A stretch of DNA of 49,354 nt from Candidatus Heimdallarchaeota archaeon (GTDB lineage: Archaea; Asgardarchaeota; Heimdallarchaeia; Heimdallarchaeales; Heimdallarchaeaceae), in NCBI GenBank assembly GCA_016840095.1, contig JAEOSZ010000111.1, positions 101,258 to 150,611 of the forward strand, in the 5' to 3' direction. Of this stretch, positions 25,102 through 34,153 are shown one piece after another. The translations under genes and the position numbers were made by a program. The notes beneath the pieces are model-generated. The model was not told the origin of the DNA and did no database searches. It saw only the letters and a program-made list of their open reading frames with translations. Each line of letters starts with the position of its first letter. The stretch's first letter is position 1.

Positions 25102-26205
25102 TCATTCAACCAGTTTATCACTCAAAATTTGTTTCAGAAGCTTAACTTTAATTTGTACATCCTCATCTTCAAGTTGCTTCTTCTTGTTTTCTACTTTCTC
25201 GCTTATGTCATAGAGAATGTAGGAAGCAACATGAAAATCTACAGTTAACCCTTTGGAATAAAGATCCTGTAGTACAAAATCAGACCCCATTTTTGATAAA
25301 GCAAAATTATATCCCTTGAGAAATGCTATAATGTCCTTTTTTGTTTCATCAAAGTTTTTGTATTTCTGAAATTCTTTAATTAAAGGTTTAGCAAAAAAAG
25401 TTCCTATATCTTCTGCTCTATCTCTGCCTGGCATGATAAATTCTGGATCAATGATATACACTTTTATTTTTGGAGGAAACTCTTCAGTAATCTCACTCCC
25501 AGCTGAAGTAACATCTGAAGAAAATAATAGATTCCCTTGGTGAAAATCTCCATGAATTAGAGTTGAACCAAGAGATTCTTCTAAGGAAAGAAAAGAAGGA
25601 AGCATTAAATCCAAAATTTCTGATTCTAAAGAAGTGTCATTCAGAGTAGACAAAAGATACAATACTAGCTTCTTGTAAGGTTCTGTAGCAAATTTATTAG
25701 TTTCAACACCATGGATAGTTGATAGAGTCTGACCTGCTAATTGATGTTTAAAATTCTTGTCGAGACTTGTCTCTCTAAAACTTTTTCCTGTAATCCCTTC
25801 GTAGATAATGCATCTATTTGAGTGACTCTTATAAATAATTTCAGGGATGTAAATACCAGGAAATCTTTCAGTTGTTTTGGAGATTATATCATAATTCTTT
25901 ATTTCTTTGTTGTATCTCACATCGTCTGCTGAAAACTTTACAACCAGGTTAATTGACTGTTCTCCAATATCAGTATTCAGATAATATGTTACGAAATGTA
26001 CTTTAGATTTAGAGGTTCCTTTCTCAATTGAATTAACTTCCTTTATGGATATCAAAGAAGGTAATTCACCAGTAGTTTCGAAAATCTGTGATTTGAAATA
26101 TGAGTCAAGACTCTCTCCAATTGTTGTAAGAATTATTCTTAGTTTTTGTTTCTTTCTAACTGAATCAGGAGAGAAGGATTCTGTTTTCTCATTCAAAAGA
26201 CTCAC
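25102..26205 (-). CDS. APH-family small-molecule kinase (aminoglycoside phosphotransferase/choline-kinase fold)
   Basis: The core catalytic blocks are IHGDFHQGNLLF (Asp220, Asn225) and IIDPEFIMPGRDRAEDI (Asp253), as in APH, choline and methylthioribose kinases. The N-terminal lobe carries FVTYYL strands and NLVVKFSADD with a likely ATP-binding lysine (Lys90). At 367 residues it is full length. The substrate is not identifiable; it is probably a hydroxylated metabolite rather than an antibiotic. It follows the CBS gene on the same strand with a 75-bp gap. Confidence 0.8.
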   Translation of the reverse strand: MSLLNEKTESFSPDSVRKKQKLRIILTTIGESLDSYFKSQIFETTGELPSLISIKEVNSIEKGTSKSKVHFVTYYLNTDIGEQSINLVVKFSADDVRYNKEIKNYDIISKTTERFPGIYIPEIIYKSHSNRCIIYEGITGKSFRETSLDKNFKHQLAGQTLSTIHGVETNKFATEPYKKLVLYLLSTLNDTSLESEILDLMLPSFLSLEESLGSTLIHGDFHQGNLLFSSDVTSAGSEITEEFPPKIKVYIIDPEFIMPGRDRAEDIGTFFAKPLIKEFQKYKNFDETKKDIIAFLKGYNFALSKMGSDFVLQDLYSKGLTVDFHVASYILYDISEKVENKKKQLEDEDVQIKVKLLKQILSDKLVE

Positions 26206-26280
26206 TTTCTAAACCAATTATTAAAAACAAGTAAAAACCCACTGAAAAACTTACCTCTAATTTCTTCTCTCTTTCCCCAG

Positions 26281-26664
26281 TTATATTAGAAGATTTAGTG
26301 GATTTAACATTCCGATTATTTTGTCTCCGTCTACTACAATAAGATGATTGATTTTGTGTTCTTTCATTTTTAATAATGCAGATGAAATAGTTTCATGAGC
26401 ACTGATTTTTATTATTGGAGTTTGCATGACTTCTCGAACTTTAACTTTTTTCAATTCCTTATCTTCAGAAATGACTTTTATAATATCCTTACTAGTGAGA
26501 ATTCCTATTGCATTTCCATTATCTGCAACCAGCAAAGATCCAACATCAAAATCTGCCATAATTGATGTGGCTTCGTAAAGATTTTTTGATGATTTTATAT
26601 ACAAAATTCCTTTTGTCATTACACTCGAAACTGGGTCATCAATTTCGTAGGTTCTAAGTGTCAT
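26281..26664 (-). CDS. Stand-alone CBS-domain pair protein
   Basis: Two CBS motifs fill this 127-residue protein, with SSVMTKGILYIKSS, GSLLVADNGNAIGILTSKDIIK and the repeat VREVMQTPIIKIS with LIVVDGDKIIGMLNPLNLL. CBS pairs form an adenosine-nucleotide or metal sensor. It may serve the kinase gene downstream or the divergent phosphoesterase, but that is only context. Confidence 0.9.
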   Translation of the reverse strand: MTLRTYEIDDPVSSVMTKGILYIKSSKNLYEATSIMADFDVGSLLVADNGNAIGILTSKDIIKVISEDKELKKVKVREVMQTPIIKISAHETISSALLKMKEHKINHLIVVDGDKIIGMLNPLNLLI

Positions 26665-26764
26665 CAGTATTATCTAGAACATTTAGAAGTTAAAGATTTT
26701 GTATAATGCAATAAAATTAAGACAAGCGATAAAGATAATTACCCTTCAATTAATACTGTTCTTG

Positions 26765-28318
26765 ATGGATAAATCTGTAAAAATAGTTCATTTCAGTGAC
26801 ATACACTTCTCTCCTCGTCTCCAATTCATAAGAGATAGTTATGACGAAGCAGTATCTGTCATTAATCAAACTCCTCATGACTTTGCAGTTTTTTCAGGAG
26901 ATCTAACTCAAGATGGGTTGAAGGATGAATATGAACTGGCTAATAAACTAAGGAGAGACATCATCTCACCTAAAATTTATTGGATCATCGGAAACCATGA
27001 TTCACGTTCAGGAGGATTCGAAGTATGGGAGGAAAGTATAGGCCCAAGAGAGTTTCATGAATTCTCAGATGATATACTCTTCATTGGTTTAGATTCTTGT
27101 ATTCCTGATCGTGATGGTGGAAGATTTGGGAGAGAAGCTCTTGATTATACCAAAAAAATTCTTATGAAATATGGTGATGCAAAATTAAAACTTGTAGGTT
27201 TTCACCATCATATCTTACCAATTCCTAAGACAGGAAGAGAAAGATCTAATGCTATTGATGCTGGTGATATGCTCTCAGTTCTTTTAGATCATAATGTTGA
27301 TGCAGTTTTTACAGGACACAAACATCATCCTAATGTTTACAAAGTAGAAGATACAATAATAATCTCTGCTGGAAGCGTTTCAAGCTACAAGACTCGCAGT
27401 GGAGGACCAAGATCATTCAATTATGTTGAAATAACACCAGAAAGAGAAGTTAAAGTAAAGATAATGAAAACAGATGGAGCTACAATCAAAAATGAGTTAA
27501 AAACAATAACCAGACGATTTAGAATGGTTGATTCTACTGGTGGAATCTGGTTAAGGCTAGCTCAAATCGCAGGAACAGATTTTGGAGTAGGAAATAATAG
27601 ACAAGAAGAGCTGTTTCAAAAAGGAGTTGATCTGATTAATACAACCAACCCAGATTTGATCATTCATTGTGGTGATATGACAGCTAATGGTCGAACATCC
27701 GATTATGAATCTGCAGTTGAAGCTTTATCTGTTTATTCTGACAAACTAATTTTCTGTCCTGGACCAAACGATTTGAGAGGTTTTGGGGAAACGCTACTGC
27801 ATAAGTATTTTGATATAGAAAACATAATAGAAAAAAATAACTCATCATTTTATGTTTTGAATACATCAGCTCCAGAAACAAAAATTGGTGTAGTCGGTAG
27901 AACAACTCAGAATAGACTTGAGAAATATGTTTATCATACAAAACAGCTTTCACAGGATAAATTCCATACTGTTCTTATGCATCATCATCTTATTCCCATA
28001 CCTGGGAGGAGAGAAATATCAGCTCTAGAAGATGCTGGAGATGTCTTACGTTTACTCTCGGATACTGGAGTCAACCTTGTTCTTAGTGGTCACTTAGGAA
28101 GAGCTTTTTGTACAAGAGTTGAAAAAACAGCTTTTGTAAATTGCAATACCCTTTCTTCTCAACAAACAGCTTCTTCTGAAAATAGTTTCAATTTAATTGA
28201 TATTTCGACAGAAGGTGCAATAGTAGTTTCCGAAATTAATGTTCCATCTGGTTTTAGAAGGATTCTAGGGATTTTTCCCGGAATAGTTGCCGACAAAAAT
28301 ACAGAAGATGATAAATAA
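26765..28318 (+). CDS. Tandem calcineurin-like phosphoesterase, second domain degenerate
   Basis: The ATG at 26765 gives MDKSVKIVHFSDIHFS; a TTG further upstream adds an unlikely hydrophobic leader. Domain 1 (~1-230) retains all metal motifs: SDIH (11-14), GDLTQDG, GNHD (76-79), HHH (147-149) and GHKH (184-187). Domain 2 (~262-480) is a duplication with the motifs eroded: TDFG replaces SDxH, GPND (333-336) replaces GNHD, and GHLG replaces GHxH. GD and HHH persist. Inference: domain 1 is catalytic and domain 2 is structural or regulatory. Confidence 0.85.
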   Translation: MDKSVKIVHFSDIHFSPRLQFIRDSYDEAVSVINQTPHDFAVFSGDLTQDGLKDEYELANKLRRDIISPKIYWIIGNHDSRSGGFEVWEESIGPREFHEFSDDILFIGLDSCIPDRDGGRFGREALDYTKKILMKYGDAKLKLVGFHHHILPIPKTGRERSNAIDAGDMLSVLLDHNVDAVFTGHKHHPNVYKVEDTIIISAGSVSSYKTRSGGPRSFNYVEITPEREVKVKIMKTDGATIKNELKTITRRFRMVDSTGGIWLRLAQIAGTDFGVGNNRQEELFQKGVDLINTTNPDLIIHCGDMTANGRTSDYESAVEALSVYSDKLIFCPGPNDLRGFGETLLHKYFDIENIIEKNNSSFYVLNTSAPETKIGVVGRTTQNRLEKYVYHTKQLSQDKFHTVLMHHHLIPIPGRREISALEDAGDVLRLLSDTGVNLVLSGHLGRAFCTRVEKTAFVNCNTLSSQQTASSENSFNLIDISTEGAIVVSEINVPSGFRRILGIFPGIVADKNTEDDK

Positions 28319-28350
28319 ATTCCAAGAATCCATAAGCCTTTGTCGAAGGA

Positions 28351-28360
28351 TTTTTTAAAC
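28351..28360 (+). promoter_or_regulatory. TATA box of the giant surface-protein gene (leaderless)
   Basis: TTTTTTAAAC ends 22 nt before the ATG at 28383, and no ribosome site lies between. This fits a leaderless transcript. Confidence 0.5.
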
Positions 28361-28382
28361 TTAATAGAATGTATAAATTATA

Positions 28383-31300
28383 ATGAAGCTTCCTTATGTA
28401 GTACGTAAACTAAGAAAGTTTACAATATACTCGATTGCATTTTATGTGCTTATTTTGGTAATGTTTTCACCCGTTCCACAGATTTTTGCAGCATCATCTT
28501 CTGCAGGAAATCCTTGGTTCTGTGATGATTCAAACTTGTTAGAGAGAGAAATAGGAACAGAGATCATCCTTGTAGATCCAGCTATAAAAAGGGATATACG
28601 TCCAGAAGAAGCTGGATTTTCTTATACTCCTCAAACACAAACAGGTGATACTAGTAATCAATTCTCAACTACTGATTATCTTGAAGTAAATCACAATGAA
28701 GTCTTCAATTTAACAAACTTCGATGATACAGGAAAAATAAATAACAGTTATTCAATCTCCAGTATTTCTGGGTATACAAATGATTCTTTAAATTATGGAA
28801 TAACTGAAATGAAATCTATAGATGATTATTACACAATTGAAGATGAATATGATGGAGCAATAACATTCGCAACAGGTAGTGTTTATACCTTGGCTCAAGC
28901 TTTTGATGTAAATTGGGATTACGCATTTTATTATGGAAGTGAACTACTACTTGCATATGACACAGGTGCCTTACCTTCATTAGAAGATTATGAGCTTTCC
29001 TTGCATTTAGTCGGAGAATCTGGTGGAGATCCAGATATGAGCAATATTATAAGTAATTGCACCTCAAACCCTTTCTCTCAATCCAATCAATATGCAGGCC
29101 TTGGTTTCGAGTTCTTTGATTTTACAGATGTTCGATTAACAAAGGGTACTTATTTCATTGTGGCTAACTTGTCAAAAGTTGATACAGATGATGCTCCAAA
29201 ACATTTTCAATGGGCTAAAAATGACCATTCTTCTGATGGTGTTGATAATGGTAAAACAGTTACAAGAAATCTTCTTTTTCCAGGAACTTGGAGTGTTGCT
29301 ACATCATATGATCTTACGCTAATAAACTCACTTTATCCTGTTGATAGTAATAATAATTCAATAGTCTTTACTGATCCAGATGAGATAAATTTACAAGATA
29401 ATGGAGACAGTGTTAGTATAACAACTGAAATTATCTCAAGTTTAGGAACACATGAACTCACCTCTAATACTTCAATTCAAATTTCTTTCAGTAACACATA
29501 TACATTCGCAAAAACACAGAGTGGAGGAAGTGTAAATGCTGAATTCTCTGCAACAAATGCATCTTTCTGGTCTTATAGTATAGATTGGAATATAACTTGG
29601 AATACAGGATTGGTAGATATATCACCCTATTCAAATCTCGTTAGATATCAGATAGTTTATACACCAACTGATTGGCATGATACAATTTTTGATTTCTACT
29701 ACAATGGTTCATCAATGCCATCCACTTCAAGAGTTTCTCAAGGTTATCAGATTGATTTAGGTTCTAGTGTTTCGCCTGGTGATTGGCGATTGAGTACTAA
29801 TAGTCCGAACTATCTAAATGATCTTCAGTTGTTAGATGATACAACACCTTCTGAAAGATTTTTACTTGGCTATTGGATAGGTGGAACCACAGATTCCACA
29901 GGTTATGTTGGTTCTAAAATTGTTGCTAATACTTTAGTGCAAGGAGACGGAGGAGGAACTCCATATAATGAAACAACAGGAAGCTTGAATTATACATTAT
30001 ATGATATAGATGGAAATATTATTCCATTGAAGAGTTCATTACCTGCTAACTTAATTTATACTGATACAACTTCATACACTCTTTCTGGAGTAACTCAAGT
30101 TAGTGCGGGATATTATACCCCAGAAATATACTTTGATCCTTCAGCAAGTGGATCTGATTTACCTGGTTTTTGGACTGCAGCTGTTATGTGGCAAAATGGT
30201 ACAGAAGTTGGTTTCTATTCTCAAAGAATAGTTGTACAAACACAAACCGAACTAGTTTTAGAATGGGAAGAAGAACCATTTGGAAGTTGGGTAACTTCTG
30301 ACATAACCAGAAAGGGATTAGATTCAATTTTAGTAAGGGGTTCATATTATAATATTAGTGAACCCTATACAACTGGAGTTAAGAACATAATTCCTTCAGC
30401 AACTGTAACTTACACAGTCAGTAATGCTTCTTGGAACAAAAATGATGTTTTCAATGACTATGCTCCAGATTATAATGCTTCAATATTAGTTGATACAAGC
30501 ATGGATGTAGGAACCTATACAGTTGATTTCCTTGGAACTGGAGCTTTTCTTGAGAACAATTCAACAAGCTTCACTTTAACAGTTTTCTATGAACTTGATC
30601 TCATTGCTGAATACACTCACTATGAGACAAACTACACGAACAATGTGATATTTTATTTGAATCTATTTGATGTGACTGCTTCAGTAAATTTGAGTTTATC
30701 ACCTAACGATATGACTGTATTCATAAGAAATGGAACAGATTTTGAATTGTTTAATCCAGCTGATTATTCATTTAATTACCAAGCATCAACAGAACAGTGG
30801 ATACTTGATTTCAGTACATCAACAAATAATCTTGCTATTGGTTCATATAATGTAGAAGTATCAATACTATTGAATAACTACAGAGAAAGTTACTCAGATG
30901 ATTATGTGTCAGACACTTATACTTTTGAGATTAAAGCTCCTAAAACAGAAATACAGGAAATAAGTTATGCAACTTCAATCTATCTTTATCATGATGCAGT
31001 TTTTACATTTAATTATGTAGACACAAATCACTCAATTGACTTGGTTACAACAACTTATTCAGGTTCAGCAAGTGTAGCCAATGTGGATGTAGCTATTGTT
31101 GAAGCACTTGGTGTTTATACTGTAACTGTAACCAATAACAATCCATCAGTTAGTTCTTTTGATATCTATATTGATATTAGTTTAACAAATTATGAGGCTT
31201 TTACAAGCCATCTCTTAGGAAGTCTAACTGTTTTAACAATTGAAACTAGTTTAACAGATGTATTGGTACCAACTGAAGTATATGTGGGGTATGTAACATC

Positions 31301-33392
31301 AATTGTTGTTTATTTTGAAGATACAACACATTCTGAAGCAATCAATGAAATTGGTGGGGATGGGCTGTTTGTTACAGTAACTAGTAATGCTACAATATTG
31401 ATTAGTGATATAAGTTATGCTTTTCTTGGTGGTGGACAGTATAATGTCTCATTTGTAAATAATGATTATACAATGCCAGGAATAAATGTCACAATAACTA
31501 TTGGAAGAACAGGATATGATTCAGCTAGCATGTTCTTTGAAATACAGATAATCTCAATTGACACAAATTCAGATTTAGTAGATATTGCAGATCAAGATAT
31601 AACAATATACTTTGGAGATGGAACAGTAGTAGAGGTTTACTATTGGGATGATATACTTGGGGATAACGTAACAGAACCAGATATATTCTTAGCTGGAAAT
31701 GTTTCAGTGACCTTTGACTTTACCTATAATTTTGCTTTTAATAAAACTACCATCACAATTGATCCAATTTTTAGCCTTGGAACATTTTATCTGAATATTA
31801 CGATTATAGAACCTGGTTATGCACCTCAGATGATTCAAATATTAATTACAACCGAAGAGAGAGTAACGGATATTTACATCAATGCAGGTAATGTAAACAA
31901 TACTGAATTTGCGAGTGAAATAGTCGACGTATCATTTGATTTCAAAGATTTAACTGGAGGTAATGTAAGCATTGACTCTGCTTTAATAGGCGCATTATTT
32001 GCCTTAGATAACAGTTCTCTTGTAATAGATGATTATTTCAACTCAATCACGAACACTACGTTTGGTGCTTACTATATAGTATCATTTGAAGCTGATCCAT
32101 CAGTAGCTGTAGGAACAGTCTACATACTTGAAGTAACCTTTTCTAAGTACGGGTATCAAACTCAAACGATAATCATCAGAATTACTTATCATCCTGCGAG
32201 GGATTATGATATTGTTATTGAAATTGAAGGTGATATAAGGCAGCTTGAAACTATAGAATTCATTGTTTTAATTGATAACATCACTTTTGAAGCAATGGCA
32301 GCTGGTGCTGATGCTTACATACACCTTCAACCAACATTTACTGGTGAGACTGTTAGAATCACTTATACCTTTACTTATGCAAATGGAACTATTGTAACTT
32401 ACTGGGAGGATATTGATATTGCAATAAATCCTTCAGGAGGATATATAGCCAGTCTTGAAGTCGACATCCCATGGCATGTGTTGAATATCTCTTATTATGT
32501 AAGTTATTCTCCTACAGGAAATAACCAATATGTTATTCTTTCAAAATCCACAACCGAGGTTTTAGATATAGTTGATACTCCAACATTTATTGGTTTACTA
32601 ACTTATCTTTTCAAGGAATATACACTCTACATGATTGTTGGTATTGTTGCTTTAGCTGTCATAATTATTGCAATTATAATTGTTCAATTTACAATAATTC
32701 GACCTAAGAAACAGAGAAAGAAAGAAGGAAAGAGAAAATATCTTGATAAAATCTCTAAAATCTTAACAAGTGTTCTCACTCTGAGAAAAGTAATTGTAGT
32801 ACACATCGAATCAGGATTACCTGTCTATGAATGGGATCTTGGTGGTGAAATTACAGTAGATTCTTCCCTTGTAACTGGTTTCCTTCAAGCAGTGGCTGGA
32901 ATGGGAAGCGAAATAAGTGGAGGACAAACTGGAGCAGTTAAAAAGATAGATTACGGACAATTTGTAGTTTCAAGTGCTTCAAAAGACTGTATCACAGCTT
33001 ATCTCTTTAGCACTGGTGATATCTCAATGGATGTTGAAACCGGTATTGCTAACTTTGTTGAATGGTTTGAGAAAAGATTCCAATCAGTTTTACATGAATG
33101 GGGTGGAATAACAGATGAATTCACTAAAAATTCTAGACAAATAATAGATACTCTTAGTGAGGAGCTTTTTGTTTGGACACTACATCCTCTTTCTATAAAT
33201 ACATTAAGAGAAAAGGATGCTGCAAAACTAAGTGCTCTCGGTCAAAGAATATTCAAGTTTATTAAAGACTATAAAGAGGTTACAATTAGTGTGGCTCTCG
33301 AATATTTCAACAAAACACCAATCGAAGAAACACTATCTACCTTATTCAATATGATTGATGAAAAATACTTATTGAGAATGACCTTCAGATAA
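28383..33392 (+). CDS. 1669-residue surface receptor-like protein with cytosolic longin-wHTH tail
   Basis: A signal anchor lies at ~14-36 (FYVLILVMFSPVPQIFAA). Residues ~40-1410 are extracellular beta-sandwich-rich repeats with very many NxS/T sequons. Repeated units are marked by VTVTNNNPS- or TVTSNATI-like strands and conserved TGY or GYD turns. One transmembrane helix covers ~1416-1440, followed by a basic stop-transfer stretch. The cytosolic tail begins about 1452. It shows a longin-like domain (VIVVHIESGLPVYEW, VKKIDYGQFVVSSAS, ITAYLFSTGD) and then a winged-helix-like C-terminus (LGQRIFKFIKDYKEVTISVALEYF). Its tail mirrors the stand-alone 8448 protein. Inference: signal transfer from outside to a cytosolic longin/GTPase system. 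Confidence 0.75.
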   Translation: MKLPYVVRKLRKFTIYSIAFYVLILVMFSPVPQIFAASSSAGNPWFCDDSNLLEREIGTEIILVDPAIKRDIRPEEAGFSYTPQTQTGDTSNQFSTTDYLEVNHNEVFNLTNFDDTGKINNSYSISSISGYTNDSLNYGITEMKSIDDYYTIEDEYDGAITFATGSVYTLAQAFDVNWDYAFYYGSELLLAYDTGALPSLEDYELSLHLVGESGGDPDMSNIISNCTSNPFSQSNQYAGLGFEFFDFTDVRLTKGTYFIVANLSKVDTDDAPKHFQWAKNDHSSDGVDNGKTVTRNLLFPGTWSVATSYDLTLINSLYPVDSNNNSIVFTDPDEINLQDNGDSVSITTEIISSLGTHELTSNTSIQISFSNTYTFAKTQSGGSVNAEFSATNASFWSYSIDWNITWNTGLVDISPYSNLVRYQIVYTPTDWHDTIFDFYYNGSSMPSTSRVSQGYQIDLGSSVSPGDWRLSTNSPNYLNDLQLLDDTTPSERFLLGYWIGGTTDSTGYVGSKIVANTLVQGDGGGTPYNETTGSLNYTLYDIDGNIIPLKSSLPANLIYTDTTSYTLSGVTQVSAGYYTPEIYFDPSASGSDLPGFWTAAVMWQNGTEVGFYSQRIVVQTQTELVLEWEEEPFGSWVTSDITRKGLDSILVRGSYYNISEPYTTGVKNIIPSATVTYTVSNASWNKNDVFNDYAPDYNASILVDTSMDVGTYTVDFLGTGAFLENNSTSFTLTVFYELDLIAEYTHYETNYTNNVIFYLNLFDVTASVNLSLSPNDMTVFIRNGTDFELFNPADYSFNYQASTEQWILDFSTSTNNLAIGSYNVEVSILLNNYRESYSDDYVSDTYTFEIKAPKTEIQEISYATSIYLYHDAVFTFNYVDTNHSIDLVTTTYSGSASVANVDVAIVEALGVYTVTVTNNNPSVSSFDIYIDISLTNYEAFTSHLLGSLTVLTIETSLTDVLVPTEVYVGYVTSIVVYFEDTTHSEAINEIGGDGLFVTVTSNATILISDISYAFLGGGQYNVSFVNNDYTMPGINVTITIGRTGYDSASMFFEIQIISIDTNSDLVDIADQDITIYFGDGTVVEVYYWDDILGDNVTEPDIFLAGNVSVTFDFTYNFAFNKTTITIDPIFSLGTFYLNITIIEPGYAPQMIQILITTEERVTDIYINAGNVNNTEFASEIVDVSFDFKDLTGGNVSIDSALIGALFALDNSSLVIDDYFNSITNTTFGAYYIVSFEADPSVAVGTVYILEVTFSKYGYQTQTIIIRITYHPARDYDIVIEIEGDIRQLETIEFIVLIDNITFEAMAAGADAYIHLQPTFTGETVRITYTFTYANGTIVTYWEDIDIAINPSGGYIASLEVDIPWHVLNISYYVSYSPTGNNQYVILSKSTTEVLDIVDTPTFIGLLTYLFKEYTLYMIVGIVALAVIIIAIIIVQFTIIRPKKQRKKEGKRKYLDKISKILTSVLTLRKVIVVHIESGLPVYEWDLGGEITVDSSLVTGFLQAVAGMGSEISGGQTGAVKKIDYGQFVVSSASKDCITAYLFSTGDISMDVETGIANFVEWFEKRFQSVLHEWGGITDEFTKNSRQIIDTLSEELFVWTLHPLSINTLREKDAAKLSALGQRIFKFIKDYKEVTISVALEYFNKTPIEETLSTLFNMIDEKYLLRMTFR

Positions 33393-33410
33393 AACTTCTC
33401 AAAACCCTTT

Positions 33411-33425
33411 TCTCTCTTTTTTTAT
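33411..33425 (+). terminator. T-rich termination signal after the surface-protein gene
   Basis: A pyrimidine tract with a run of seven T follows shortly after the stop codon at 33392. Archaeal RNA polymerase terminates at such T-runs, usually without a hairpin. No hairpin is seen here. Confidence 0.4.
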
Positions 33426-33512
33426 TGTTTTAATCATCTAACTTCAAGTTTTAGAAAAAAGATAAATAAGGAAAACTTCAAAAATGAATTAGAAAGGGTT
33501 GATTAGACTTAA

Positions 33513-33983
33513 ATGAAAAAGAACTTCATATTTCCTGAAAATTGTTTATATTACTCAACATTTGTATGGGTAGAAGATAGAGGTAGAGGAATCTTTCGAA
33601 TAGGTTTGACTGATTACGGTCAGCATGTTCTAGATGATATTATATCAATAACCCTACCAGAGAAAGGAATTTACGTAGAAAAAGATGAGGAAATTATATC
33701 GATAGATTCAATTGAAGATACATTCACCATTCATTCACCTATTGCTGGAACCATAGATGAATTAAACATGGAAGTTAGACAAGGGCCTGAATTATTAAAT
33801 GAAAGTCCATATGAAGATGGTTGGATTCTAGAAATTGAGATTGGTTCTGAAGATGATTTAGATAGTCTTTTGGATTATAATGATGTTTTAGATAATTTTC
33901 ATGAAGAATATGAAGATGAAGACTTCGATGAAGATGATGAGGAAGAAGATAGTATCAGTGAAGAAGACGAGTTCAATTACTAA
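33513..33983 (+). CDS. GcvH-like protein lacking the lipoyl lysine, with acidic tail
   Basis: The 156-residue protein follows glycine cleavage H-protein topology: FRIGLTDYGQHVLDDI, ITLPEKG, IHSPIAGTIDELN, then GPELLNESPYEDGWILEI. At the lipoylation loop the canonical ESVKA is DSIED (65-69), so Lys is Glu68 and no lipoate can be attached there. The last ~45 residues are almost all Asp/Glu. It is not linked to other glycine cleavage genes here. Function is therefore not the standard carrier role. A role as a protein-binding biotinyl/lipoyl-fold module is possible. Confidence 0.8.
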   Translation: MKKNFIFPENCLYYSTFVWVEDRGRGIFRIGLTDYGQHVLDDIISITLPEKGIYVEKDEEIISIDSIEDTFTIHSPIAGTIDELNMEVRQGPELLNESPYEDGWILEIEIGSEDDLDSLLDYNDVLDNFHEEYEDEDFDEDDEEEDSISEEDEFNY

Positions 33984-34153
33984 CTCATTACTGTTATTCC
34001 TCGAAAGTTTTAAATAAATTCTAGTTTAAGTAGTACAAAACCTATATGGGGCGTAACGTAACTTGGAATTTCATTAACACCTTCTGAACCCCAACTTATA
34101 ACTAAGTTAGTAGTAACTATTTTTTTAAACTATGTTGTTAGGAGAAGTGAACA
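33984..34153 (+). promoter_or_regulatory. pheST upstream region with two TATA-like elements and a possible small RNA or leader
   Basis: This 170-bp gap holds a TATA-like TTTTAAATAAA near 34009-34019 and a second TTTTTTAAAC at 34121-34130. Between them GGGG (34048-34051) can pair with CCCC (34089-34092). A T-run at 34120-34126 follows. Either a short independent RNA ends there or pheS has a long leader. A GGAG ribosome site at 34141-34144 is the translation signal for pheS. I see no known riboswitch. Confidence 0.3.

Noticed and set aside
25102..26205. Antibiotic resistance by aminoglycoside phosphotransferase
   Set aside because: The fold is shared by many metabolic kinases and nothing in the sequence or context indicates an antibiotic substrate.
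34040..34100. C/D-box or H/ACA guide RNA in the pheS leader
   Set aside because: No C box (RUGAUGA), and no ACA at the right distance from the hairpin.
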